Below, piece after piece: positions 33,504 through 41,683 of a stretch of DNA of 48,230 nt. Numbering within the stretch: position 1 is the first letter of the stretch; each line of letters opens with the position of its first letter. The notes beneath the pieces are model-generated. The model ran no database searches. It saw only the letters and a list, made by a program, of their open reading frames with translations, and was not told where the DNA came from. The stretch covers positions 1 through 48,230 of the forward strand of contig JAFTDR010000032.1 of NCBI GenBank assembly GCA_017454105.1, given 5' to 3'. The position numbers were made by a program, and so were the translations under genes. The DNA is from Desulfovibrionaceae bacterium. Lineage in GTDB: Bacteria; Desulfobacterota; Desulfovibrionia; Desulfovibrionales; Desulfovibrionaceae.

Positions 33504-35399
33504 ATGTCCAAGATAATTGGTATTGATCTGGGCACAACGAACTCTTGTGTCTACATCATGGAAGGAAAAGATCCCAAATGCATCACAAACCCCGAGGGCG
33601 GCCGCACGACCCCCTCGGTTGTGGCCTTTACGGATAAAGAGCGCCTTGTCGGCGATATAGCGAAACGTCAGGCTGTCACGAACCCCAAACGAACGATTTT
33701 CGCGATCAAACGTCTTATGGGGCGCAAATACGACACCCCTGAGGTCGATCGTTGGAAAGAGCATTCGCCGTACGCGATTGAGAAAGCGGCGAATGAGGAT
33801 GCAGGTGTTGAGGTGGACGGCCGCGTCTACAGCGCGCCCGAAGTCTCGGCTATGATCCTCCAAAAGCTGAAAAGCGACGCCGAAGCCTATCTGGGCGAGA
33901 AAGTGACCGAAGCTGTCATCACAGTGCCTGCCTACTTTAATGACGCTCAGCGCCAGGCGACAAAGGATGCGGGCCGCATCGCAGGCCTTGAGGTCAAACG
34001 TATCATCAACGAGCCGACGGCAGCCTCCTTGGCCTACGGTGCCGACAAGAAGAACAACGAGAAGATCGCTGTGTTCGACTTAGGCGGCGGCACCTTTGAT
34101 ATCTCGATTCTTGAGGTCGGCGACAATGTCGTTGAGGTGCGCGCAACAAACGGCGATACCTTCCTTGGCGGCGAGGATTTCGATCTGCGCATCATAAACT
34201 ATCTTGTCGATGAGTTCAAAAAAGAGAACGGCATAGACCTCTCCCAGGACAGCATGGCCCTGCAGCGTCTTAAAGAGGCTGCGGAAAAAGCGAAGAAGGA
34301 TCTGTCGACCTCAATGGAGGCTGAAGTCAACCTTCCCTTTATCACGGCAGATCAGCACGGGCCAAAGCACCTCATGCAGAAGCTCTCCCGCGCAAAGCTT
34401 GAGTCCTTGGTGGGCGATCTCGCAGAGCGCACAATTGAGCCCTGCCGCAAGGCCCTCTCGGATGCGGGCTTAAATCCCAGCGAAATCGACGAGGTCATTT
34501 TGGTCGGCGGCATGACCCGTATGCCCTTAGTCCAGCAGACAGTTTCGCAGTTCTTCGGAAAAGAGCCGAACCGCTCCGTGAACCCCGACGAAGTCGTGGC
34601 CATGGGCGCGGCCATACAGGGCGGCATCTTAGCTGGCGATGTCAAGGACGTCCTTCTGCTCGATGTGACCCCGCTCTCCCTGGGCATCGAGACAATGGGC
34701 GGCGTCTTTACACGCCTGATTGACCGCAATACGACCATTCCTACACGCAAGAGTAATACCTTCACAACGGCTGCCGATAACCAGCCCTCCGTGTCGATCC
34801 ATGTGCTTCAGGGCGAGCGTCCCATGGCGGCAGACAATATGACCCTCGGTCGCTTCGATCTGACGGGCATTCCGCCAGCACCGCGTGGCGTGCCGCAGAT
34901 TGAGGTCACCTTTGATATCGACGCAAACGGTATTGTCAATGTCTCAGCGAAGGACATGGGCACAGGCAAGCAGCAGTCGATTAAAATCACAGCCTCCTCA
35001 GGCCTCTCGGATGACGAGATCAACCGTCTGATCCATGAAGCCGAGGCCCACGCAAGTGAGGACAAGAAAAAGCAGGATCTCATCGAGGCGAGAAACCAGG
35101 CCGATAGCTTGATCTACGCGACTGAGAAGTCGATCACAGATCTTGGAGACAAGGTCGATAGCGGGCTTAAGGCAACTCTTGAGGACAAGATTCGCGATCT
35201 GAAAAAGGCCATGGAAGGCGAGGACGTCGAGGCCATTAAGAAGGCGCACAAGGATCTCTCCGACTCAAGCCACAAGCTTGCTGAGGAACTCTACAAACAA
35301 CAGGCCGCCCAGCCTGGACCGGATGCTGGCCAGAAGCCTGGAGCGCAGAATCCGAACGACGATGTCGTTGATGCCGATTTCACTGAAGTGAAAAAATAA
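33504..35399 (+). CDS. dnaK: Chaperone DnaK (Hsp70)
   Basis: 631 aa, full length. ATPase domain starts [35 protein letters not shown] and [11 protein letters not shown] are intact; substrate-binding domain and lid follow, with the [11 protein letters not shown] tail. ATG 33504 follows TGGAGGAG. No grpE, hrcA or dnaJ adjoins it, and a terminator separates it from the iron locus. Confidence 0.98.
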   Translation: MSKIIGIDLGTTNSCVYIMEGKDPKCITNPEGGRTTPSVVAFTDKERLVGDIAKRQAVTNPKRTIFAIKRLMGRKYDTPEVDRWKEHSPYAIEKAANEDAGVEVDGRVYSAPEVSAMILQKLKSDAEAYLGEKVTEAVITVPAYFNDAQRQATKDAGRIAGLEVKRIINEPTAASLAYGADKKNNEKIAVFDLGGGTFDISILEVGDNVVEVRATNGDTFLGGEDFDLRIINYLVDEFKKENGIDLSQDSMALQRLKEAAEKAKKDLSTSMEAEVNLPFITADQHGPKHLMQKLSRAKLESLVGDLAERTIEPCRKALSDAGLNPSEIDEVILVGGMTRMPLVQQTVSQFFGKEPNRSVNPDEVVAMGAAIQGGILAGDVKDVLLLDVTPLSLGIETMGGVFTRLIDRNTTIPTRKSNTFTTAADNQPSVSIHVLQGERPMAADNMTLGRFDLTGIPPAPRGVPQIEVTFDIDANGIVNVSAKDMGTGKQQSIKITASSGLSDDEINRLIHEAEAHASEDKKKQDLIEARNQADSLIYATEKSITDLGDKVDSGLKATLEDKIRDLKKAMEGEDVEAIKKAHKDLSDSSHKLAEELYKQQAAQPGPDAGQKPGAQNPNDDVVDADFTEVKK

Positions 35400-35412
35400 A
35401 TTTGTATTGTCG

Positions 35413-35441
35413 AGCGCGCCTTCAAGGCGCGCTTTCTCTTT
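35413..35441 (+). terminator. Terminator after dnaK
   Basis: 9-bp stem AGCGCGCCT/AGGCGCGCT with 3-nt loop, then TTCTCTTT. Confidence 0.85.
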
Positions 35442-35446
35442 GTCTA

Positions 35447-35476
35447 TTGACTTTGAATATTAATTTCATCTATAAA
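35447..35476 (+). promoter_or_regulatory. fezA promoter
   Basis: TTGACT (35447-35452), 18 nt, TATAAA (35471-35476), or CTATAA at 17 nt. A Fur-box-like palindrome fills the spacer. Confidence 0.7.
35454..35468. promoter_or_regulatory. Fur-box-like operator in fezA promoter
   Basis: TGAATATTAATTTCA matches TGAAAATNATTTTCA, the Fur motif I recall for Desulfovibrio-type bacteria, at 12 of 14 fixed positions. It lies between -35 and -10, where a repressor would block RNA polymerase. Confidence 0.6.
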
Positions 35477-35539
35477 CCTTTGTGCGTGCGAAATCTGCTA
35501 ATGCGCCGCATTTTCGGCGCAAGACAAGTGGAGGATACC

Positions 35540-35794
35540 ATGAGTGATTTTCTTAAATACGGTCTTTTTCTTATAGGTGGCATTGCCTTAGGTGCTCTTG
35601 GCGCAGCCGCTGTGAGCCGTGGCAAACTCGATTTGCGGCCTGCCGCAAGTGATTTGATTAGCCGCGGCATTGATATTAAGGATGCGATCGTAGGCAAGGT
35701 TGAGACACTGAAAGAGGATGCCGAAGACATGCTTGCGCAAGCGCGTCAAAAGGCTGATCAGCGCAAGGCCGAGAATGTCTCGCAAAACGGCTAG
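35540..35794 (+). CDS. fezA: FezA-like small membrane protein (candidate ferrosome component)
   Basis: 84 aa. One hydrophobic helix (about 8-28) rich in small residues with GxxxG spacing (GGIALGALGAAA), then an amphipathic charged helix containing VETLKEDAEDMLAQARQKADQRKAE. I chose ATG 35540, after GGAGG; the frame stays open upstream but that part is promoter. It directly precedes a P-type ATPase with the P1B-6-type motif, and the gene order small membrane protein, ATPase, HMA-like protein matches fezABC, which forms iron-storing ferrosomes in Desulfovibrio magneticus and Clostridioides difficile. The name rests on context and architecture, not alignment. Confidence 0.65.
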   Translation: MSDFLKYGLFLIGGIALGALGAAAVSRGKLDLRPAASDLISRGIDIKDAIVGKVETLKEDAEDMLAQARQKADQRKAENVSQNG

Positions 35795-35835
35795 CGCTTC
35801 GTGAGAGCGGCTCCGTTTACTCTCGTACGCATTCA

Positions 35836-35878
35836 AAAAGAGTTCTGCGCTCAAGCTTTGCGCGCAGAACTTCTTTTT
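35836..35878 (+). terminator. Terminator between fezA and fezB
   Basis: 10-bp stem AGTTCTGCGC/GCGCAGAACT (35841-35850, 35862-35871) followed by TCTTTTTT. It may let only part of the transcription pass into fezB, making FezA more abundant. Confidence 0.85.
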
Positions 35879-35956
35879 TACCGTAAGCGGGCGGCCCAAA
35901 GGACTTTTTGTTCCGACGCCCTTCAAGTTCTCCCTCTGGACCGATAAGGATTATCT

Positions 35957-38086
35957 ATGACTTTTTCTCTGGTACATGAATTGACAGGACTGCACTCAGA
36001 AACTGACGGCAGAATGCGTATTCGGGCGAACGCCGCCTTCCCAAGAAGCTATGCCTTCGATCTCGAACAGAAGCTGAACGCTTTTTCCGGTGTCCGGGCA
36101 GAGGTGAACGCGCGCACAGGCAGTGTTCTCATATTCTACGAGACTTGTGCGGCGCGCACCCAGGCTCTGAACTTTTTGCAAGAAGAGGAGCGCATCCCAG
36201 TCCGCTCAAGATGTGTGGCCGAAAAAGGGGATGGCGGCTCCCTCTTTCCGCTCTTCCGCTATATTTTTATCCGGCCGCTTCTCCCGCAGCCTGTGCGCAT
36301 GGGGCTTGCCGTCTTTGGCGCTCTGCCCTTTCTCTTTAAGGGCATAGGCGAGCTTTTTCGTGGAAAACTCTCAGTCGAGGTGCTTGACGCCTCGGCGATT
36401 CTCGCATCCCTTGCCATGGGCGACTTCCGCACAGTCTCCATGCTCACCTTGCTTCTTGGTCTAGGTGATACCCTTGCTTTGTGGACAAAGCAGCATTCCT
36501 TAGCCTCGCTCACTGAAAGCCTGACTCTCAACGTCCACACAGTCTGGCGTAAGGAGAACGGCAAGGAGGTCGCAACCCCGCTCGCCAAGATTAAGCCCGG
36601 AGACCTTGTTGTTGTGCGGGCAGGCTCGTCCATTCCGGTGGACGGCGTTGTTGCCGAGGGTGTCGCTGTTGTGAACCAGTCCTCGATGACAGGCGAGCCG
36701 ATTGGGGTTAAGCGCGAAGAGGGCGGCGCGATATTTGCGGGCACAGCCGTTGAGGAGGGGGAGATTGTTGTTCGGGTGACAAAGGTCGGCGACGAGACGC
36801 GTTTCCGCCAGGTTGCCGCCTTTATCGAGGAATCGGAGGCGCTTAAGGCGGGGATCCAGGGCAAAAGCGAGCGGCTTGCCGACATAGCAGTGCCTTTCAC
36901 CTTCGGCCTTGCCGGGCTTGTCTATCTTCTGACAAGAAATTTCATGCGCGCGGCCTCTGTCCTCCTTGTGGACTATTCCTGCGCGCTTAAGCTCGCAACC
37001 CCCCTGGCTGTGCTCACAGCCATGCGTGAGGGCACACAGCTTGGCATGGTGATCAAGGGCGGCCGCTATCTTGAGGCCTTAAGTGATGCCGACACCGTTG
37101 TCTTTGACAAGACAGGGACTCTGACCAACGCGAGCCCTGCTGTAGCGGACGTTATCCCTTGCGCAGGCCACAGCAGAAGCGATATTTTGCGTATTATGGC
37201 CTGCCTCGAAGAGCATTTTCCCCACCCTGTCGCCCGGGCTGTTGTGGCTAAGGCGCAGGAGGAGCATCTCGTGCATGAGGAGGAACACGCCCATGTCGAG
37301 TATATTGTCGCCCACGGCATAGCCTCCTCGCTGCACAATAAACGTCTGTGCGTTGGCAGCAGGCACTATATCGAACATGACGAGAAAGTCGATTTGTCGC
37401 CGCTTCAATCCGCGATCGAGGAGCAGAGTGGACTTGGCCGATCGCTTCTGTTCATGTCAGAGGACGGCAAGCTTGCCGGTATGCTCGCGATAGAGGATCC
37501 TCTGCGCAAAGAGGCTGTTTCTGTAATTAAGGAACTGAGGGAGCTTGGTTTTTCGCGCGTGGTCATGCTGACAGGAGATGATGAGCGCACGGCTGCGGCC
37601 ATAGCGAAGCGGGCTGGGATCACCTCCTATCGCTCGCAGGTTTTGCCAACGGACAAGGCGCATATTGTTGAGGAACTTGAGAGTTCTGGCGCGAAGGTCC
37701 TCATGGTTGGTGACGGCATAAACGACGCCCCGGCGCTCTCGAAAGCGCATGTCGGCATCGCCATGATCGATGGAACTGACCTTGCCCGCGAGGTCGCCAA
37801 TGTCCTTCTGACACGGCCCGATCTCCGCGGTCTTGTCGCTGCGAGACTGCTTGCGCGATCGACCATGCGGCGCATCCACGTCAATTTCGCGGCAACGCTT
37901 CTGTTAAACAGTCTCTTTTTAGCTGGCGGGCTCTTTAGCCTTCTGCCTGCAGGGACAAGCGCTGTTTTGCACAATCTGACAACTCTGGGCATTGCGTTAA
38001 ACGCCCTGCGCCCGCATCTCGCCTCTTTTTCGCGGCGCATTGTGTTTGACGGAGAGGAGAGTGGGCAAGAAGCACTCCCTGCCTAG
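35957..38086 (+). CDS. fezB: P1B-6-type metal-transporting ATPase, FezB-like
   Basis: 709 aa. N-terminal ferredoxin-like domain (1-80) without CxxC, membrane helices around 110-180, actuator SSMTGEPIG, helices 315-355, phosphorylation site DKTGT (D384), HP-type motif FPHPVARAV and hinge VGDGINDAP. The metal-pathway motif on the sixth-helix equivalent is S341-C342-A343, not CPC, CPH, SPC or TPC; I recall SCA as typical of P1B-6 ATPases, including the ferrosome protein FezB, which loads iron into the granule. AAGGA ribosome site before ATG 35957. Between fezA-like and fezC-like genes. Confidence 0.82.
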   Translation: MTFSLVHELTGLHSETDGRMRIRANAAFPRSYAFDLEQKLNAFSGVRAEVNARTGSVLIFYETCAARTQALNFLQEEERIPVRSRCVAEKGDGGSLFPLFRYIFIRPLLPQPVRMGLAVFGALPFLFKGIGELFRGKLSVEVLDASAILASLAMGDFRTVSMLTLLLGLGDTLALWTKQHSLASLTESLTLNVHTVWRKENGKEVATPLAKIKPGDLVVVRAGSSIPVDGVVAEGVAVVNQSSMTGEPIGVKREEGGAIFAGTAVEEGEIVVRVTKVGDETRFRQVAAFIEESEALKAGIQGKSERLADIAVPFTFGLAGLVYLLTRNFMRAASVLLVDYSCALKLATPLAVLTAMREGTQLGMVIKGGRYLEALSDADTVVFDKTGTLTNASPAVADVIPCAGHSRSDILRIMACLEEHFPHPVARAVVAKAQEEHLVHEEEHAHVEYIVAHGIASSLHNKRLCVGSRHYIEHDEKVDLSPLQSAIEEQSGLGRSLLFMSEDGKLAGMLAIEDPLRKEAVSVIKELRELGFSRVVMLTGDDERTAAAIAKRAGITSYRSQVLPTDKAHIVEELESSGAKVLMVGDGINDAPALSKAHVGIAMIDGTDLAREVANVLLTRPDLRGLVAARLLARSTMRRIHVNFAATLLLNSLFLAGGLFSLLPAGTSAVLHNLTTLGIALNALRPHLASFSRRIVFDGEESGQEALPA

Positions 38087-38279
38087 TTGAAACGAGTACA
38101 AAGAGGGCGCGCACTCTCAGAAATTCGGAGGCCGCGTCACTTAGGCCTCCCTTGTCCCTGATGTCGCGCGCCTCTGTGTCAGGTATGCTTCGTCCTTTCA
38201 AAAGAGGCGCTTATTTGAATGAGGACTGCCCAGGCTTTGTATCGTGCCGGGCTTATTATTTTCGTAGGAGAGGATGCCT

Positions 38280-38717
38280 ATGGTAGCATCGTATGTCGCG
38301 CATGCTCTGCCAGGACGAGTACGTCTGCGCCATGCGCTTTTACTGACTTTGGACGGTCAGGCCCGGGTGCGTGACGTCCTTGCGAAGGTCAAGGGTGTTA
38401 CGGAGATCCAGCCGGGCCATGGTTCTCTGCTTGTTTTTTTCACAGAGGAGACCTCGCTTCCTGCGATCTGTGAGTCGCTTGAGGGGGCGATCCCAGAATT
38501 TGCTTCCCAGGCGAGTAGCGTCCCCTGCACAGTTGAGAAGAAAAAGACCATTTTCGGCGTAAGTCCAAGAAAAGCCGAGTCCAGAACGCTTCTCGCTGCT
38601 ATGGGCGTATCCGCAGCTTTAGGCTTTTTTGGGAGTGGCACGGCCCATGTCATAGCTTCGGCTGTCTTTGGCGTACTTGCTTTACGGCATGTCTGGGTTC
38701 GCCGCGAGGCGATGTAG
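38280..38717 (+). CDS. fezC: HMA2-domain membrane protein, FezC-like
   Basis: 145 aa from ATG 38280 (AGGAG nine nt upstream); ATG 38274 is too close to the ribosome site. Residues 1-75 form an HMA2-like ferredoxin fold beginning VASYVAHALPGRVRLRH, resembling the fezB N-terminus (ELTGLHSETDGRMRIR), and lacking CxxC. After a basic linker, residues about 105-138 are hydrophobic with one or two helices (ALGFFGSGTAHVIASAVFGVLAL). Its position after the P1B-6 ATPase fits FezC. About 190 nt from fezB with GC hairpins but no clear terminator between. Confidence 0.7.
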   Translation: MVASYVAHALPGRVRLRHALLLTLDGQARVRDVLAKVKGVTEIQPGHGSLLVFFTEETSLPAICESLEGAIPEFASQASSVPCTVEKKKTIFGVSPRKAESRTLLAAMGVSAALGFFGSGTAHVIASAVFGVLALRHVWVRREAM

Positions 38718-38750
38718 AGAATACGATGCGCCTAGAGGCGATGTAAAAAA

Positions 38751-38765
38751 GAAAGTGATTTTCAA
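38751..38765. promoter_or_regulatory. Fur-box-like operator upstream of feoA
   Basis: AGAAAGTGATTTTCA fits the Desulfovibrio-type Fur motif at 12 of 14 fixed positions, 82 nt before feoA. A second sign, with the fezA site, that both transcription units respond to iron. Confidence 0.65.
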
Positions 38766-38847
38766 TATCTTGCTTTTTTCTCCGTTCTGTGTCATGACTT
38801 ATTTTTCAGTCACACACTAGAGCTGCCTATGCAGCAACGGAGAGAGT

Positions 38848-39078
38848 ATGAGTATTAATCTGCGTAATCTGCCTGTTGGGAGAAAAGCTAAAATTCTTTC
38901 CGTGAATGCGCGCGGTGAGATGAACCGCCGCATTCGGGACATGGGGCTTATTCCTGGATCCACGATTTCGGTTGTGGGAAAGGCTCCCCTGCGCGATCCG
39001 ATAGCGGTCCGTCTTTCAGGAGTGACAATTTCCTTACGAAACAGTGAAGCAGACTACATCAGTGTTGAAGTTGACTAG
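38848..39078 (+). CDS. feoA: Ferrous iron transport protein A
   Basis: 76 aa SH3-like protein. MSINLRNLPVGRKAKILSVNARGEMNRRIRDMGLIPGSTISVVGKAPLRDP is the standard FeoA core. It modulates FeoB, the Fe2+ channel/GTPase. ATG 38848 with GGAGAG upstream. Confidence 0.95.
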   Translation: MSINLRNLPVGRKAKILSVNARGEMNRRIRDMGLIPGSTISVVGKAPLRDPIAVRLSGVTISLRNSEADYISVEVD

Positions 39079-39084
39079 TCCACG

Positions 39085-39120
39085 CTCTCCACTGCTCCTT
39101 CAGTGGAGAGCCTTTTGTTT
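39085..39120 (+). terminator. Hairpin between feoA and feoB
   Basis: 10-bp stem CTCTCCACTG/CAGTGGAGAG, 6-nt loop, then CCTTTTGTTTTC. Likely a partial terminator or processing site. Confidence 0.7.
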
Positions 39121-39203
39121 TCGGGCGCGCGGCGCCTTCTTTTTGGCCCGCGAAATTTTTTAAAAACAAACTTCAATTTCTTTTTCCACACAAAGGAAAA
39201 ACT

Positions 39204-41444
39204 ATGCCCAATGATTCGATGGATGAGGCGCGTTCCATCTCTCGGCCACTTCGGATTGCCCTTGCGGGGAATCCGAACTGCGGAAAAACGACAGTGTTCA
39301 ATGGCTATACCGGGGCTAAGCAGCATGTCGGCAACTACCCTGGGGTCACGGTTGACCGGAAAGAGGGCTTTATCGAGGTCGACAAGCGCGAGATAACCTT
39401 GGTCGATCTTCCAGGCACCTACTCGCTCACTGCCTATTCGATGGAGGAAATCGTTGCGCGGCGCGAGCTTTCCTCAAAGAATGTCCATGCTGTGATCAAT
39501 GTGGTTGAGGCCTCGGCCCTTGAGCGGAACCTGCTTCTGACTGTGCAGATGCTTGAAATGGGCATACCTGTTGTTCTTGCCTGCAATATGATGGATGAGG
39601 CGGCGAAGGGCGGCATAAGCCTGGATCTTGAAGCGCTTTCAAAAGCCCTCTCGATTCCCGTCCACCCAATGACAGCCCGCACAGGCGAGGGTCTTAGTGA
39701 GGCTCTTAACTCGGCGATCGCTGTGGCCGACAAGGGCACAAATGAGCCGCTTAGGCTCCATTATGGCAATGACATTGATTCCGCCCTTCATCAGATGGAG
39801 GAGATAATCAAGAAGGCCTCCCTGCTTGCGGACGCCTATCATCCCTATTATGTCGCGCTTAAGCTGATTGAGCGCGACACAGACATGGCGAGTGAGGTCC
39901 AAAATGCGGATCCTGAGTGCGCAAAAAAGCTGCGCGCGATCTGCGATGAGACCTTTGAGCATGTGCGGGCGACACTTGGGACAAACATGGAGAACGTCAT
40001 AACCGATCACCGCTACGGTTTTATCCGCAGCGTGCTTGGGAATGGAGTCGTCAAGCGCGATCCCACACGCGACCGCCTGGCTGTAAGCGACAAGCTCGAC
40101 AGCATCCTGACCCATATGTTTTTCGGTCCGCTGATCATGCTTCTTGTCCTCTACGCCATGTACCAGTTCACAATTGAGATTGGCGCCTATCCGCAGGGTT
40201 GGGTTGAGGACGGACTGGCCGCGCTCGGCGATCTTGTCGGTGAGTCGATGAGTGAGGGCTCGCTCAAATCCCTTATTGTTGACGGCATTATCAATGGTGT
40301 CGGCGGTGTTTTAAGCTTTGTGCCGCTTATTGTGATTATGTTCTCACTGCTCTCCTTCCTTGAGGACTGCGGCTACATGGCGCGAATGGCCTATATGATG
40401 GACAGGGTCTTTAGAATGTTTGGTCTCCACGGCGCCTCCGTCATGCCCTACTGCGTTGCAGGCGGCATAGCAGGCGGCTGCGCAATCCCTGGAGCCATGG
40501 CGACACGAACGCTTCGGAGCAGAAAGGAGAAGCTCGCGACTCTGCTCACCCTTCCCTATATGACCTGCGGCGCGAAATGGCCCGTTTTTCTTTTGCTTTC
40601 GACCGCCTTTTTCGGGACTGAGGATGCGGCCAAGGTCATGTTCTGCATGACTCTGATTGGCTGGGCCATGGCGCTTCTTGTCGCGCGCTTCCTCCGCTCA
40701 ACTGTTGTGAAGGGCGATCCGACTCCCTTTGTTATGGAACTTCCCCCCTACCGTTTCCCAACACTCTTTAGTGTTCTTATGCACTGCTGGGAGCGGGCGT
40801 GGATGTATATTAAGAAAGCAGGCACAGTCCTACTCGCCATTTCCGTCATTCTCTGGGCGATGATGAAGTTTCCTGAATTGCCCGAAGACCGCTCAGCCCA
40901 GCTTGAAGAGGCCATAACCCTGGCCCAGAAGGCTGTGGACGAGCTTCCCGAAAACGCCAAGGAGGAGGACAAGGAGAAGGCTCTGGATGCCCTCTATGAC
41001 GCGCAGAATACCTTAAGTGAAGAGGAACTCGCCTACTCGCTTGCCGGCCGCCTTGGGAAGGGCATTGAGCCCATTATGGCGCCATTAGGCTTTGACTGGC
41101 GGACAAATATCTCCCTTGTCGCCGGTGTTGCCGCAAAAGAGGCTGTTGTCGGCACTCTTGGCACAGCCTGGTCGCTTGGTGAGATAGAGGACGCCGAGGA
41201 TGAGGAGGCAACCAAGAGTCTGAGCGACCGCTTAAAGGAAGCGCCCAACTGGTCGAAAGCGACAGCCATCTCGCTTATGCTCTTTGTCCTGCTCTACTCC
41301 CCCTGCTTTGTTGCGCTTGTTGTGATCAAGCAGGAGGCCGGCGGCTGGAAGTGGCTCTTCTTTAGCGTTGTCTTTAATACCATTCTCGCCTACGGTGTCG
41401 CCTTTGTTGGCTACCATATAGGCCTCGCCTTCTGGCCCGAATAG
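39204..41444 (+). CDS. feoB: Ferrous iron transporter FeoB
   Basis: 746 aa. N-terminal G domain: G1 GNPNCGKTT (22-30), NYPGVT switch, G3 DLPGTYSL (68-75), G4 NMMD; then membrane Gate domains with FVPLIVIMFSLLSFLEDCGYMARMAYMMDR and the conserved YC-x-GG and PYMTCGAK. A charged insert near residues 565-600 (EDRSAQLEEAITLAQK and on) interrupts the second half, as seen in some FeoB. ATG 39204 after AAAGGA. Confidence 0.96.
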   Translation: MPNDSMDEARSISRPLRIALAGNPNCGKTTVFNGYTGAKQHVGNYPGVTVDRKEGFIEVDKREITLVDLPGTYSLTAYSMEEIVARRELSSKNVHAVINVVEASALERNLLLTVQMLEMGIPVVLACNMMDEAAKGGISLDLEALSKALSIPVHPMTARTGEGLSEALNSAIAVADKGTNEPLRLHYGNDIDSALHQMEEIIKKASLLADAYHPYYVALKLIERDTDMASEVQNADPECAKKLRAICDETFEHVRATLGTNMENVITDHRYGFIRSVLGNGVVKRDPTRDRLAVSDKLDSILTHMFFGPLIMLLVLYAMYQFTIEIGAYPQGWVEDGLAALGDLVGESMSEGSLKSLIVDGIINGVGGVLSFVPLIVIMFSLLSFLEDCGYMARMAYMMDRVFRMFGLHGASVMPYCVAGGIAGGCAIPGAMATRTLRSRKEKLATLLTLPYMTCGAKWPVFLLLSTAFFGTEDAAKVMFCMTLIGWAMALLVARFLRSTVVKGDPTPFVMELPPYRFPTLFSVLMHCWERAWMYIKKAGTVLLAISVILWAMMKFPELPEDRSAQLEEAITLAQKAVDELPENAKEEDKEKALDALYDAQNTLSEEELAYSLAGRLGKGIEPIMAPLGFDWRTNISLVAGVAAKEAVVGTLGTAWSLGEIEDAEDEEATKSLSDRLKEAPNWSKATAISLMLFVLLYSPCFVALVVIKQEAGGWKWLFFSVVFNTILAYGVAFVGYHIGLAFWPE

Positions 41445-41462
41445 GTCGTACTTGACCTGACT

Positions 41463-41501
41463 ATCGCCCGTTCCGCAAGTCGGACGGGCGATTCTTGTCT
41501 T
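41463..41501 (+). terminator. Terminator after feoB
   Basis: 9-bp stem ATCGCCCGT/ACGGGCGAT, followed by TCTTGTCTT. Confidence 0.8.
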
Positions 41502-41528
41502 GAAAGAATCTTAAAAAAATTGTACTCT
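41500..41528 (+). promoter_or_regulatory. Promoter of lipoprotein-gatCA operon
   Basis: TTGAAA (41500-41505), 17 nt, TACTCT (41523-41528). Predicted start lies just before the long hairpin at 41538. Confidence 0.5.
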
Positions 41529-41537
41529 CTTTTTTTT

Positions 41538-41633
41538 ATCTGGCACGCAAACTGCGCTTTCGCGTATGCAGGACCGCCTGTCAGTGACCCACGTGCCAGA
41601 TTGCCCGAAAGACGCTGCAATTGTCTTTTCGGG
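41538..41633 (+). promoter_or_regulatory. Structured 5' leader
   Basis: Outer stem ATCTGGCACG/CGTGCCAGAT (41538-41547, 41592-41601) encloses 44 nt; a second hairpin CCCGAAAGAC/GTCTTTTCGGG (41604-41613, 41623-41633) follows at once. It does not match a riboswitch class I know. Confidence 0.55.
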
Positions 41634-41683
41634 AGAGAAGAAATGCTTGAAGCAGGAAACCCTCCCTGTAAAACGGAGTACGT

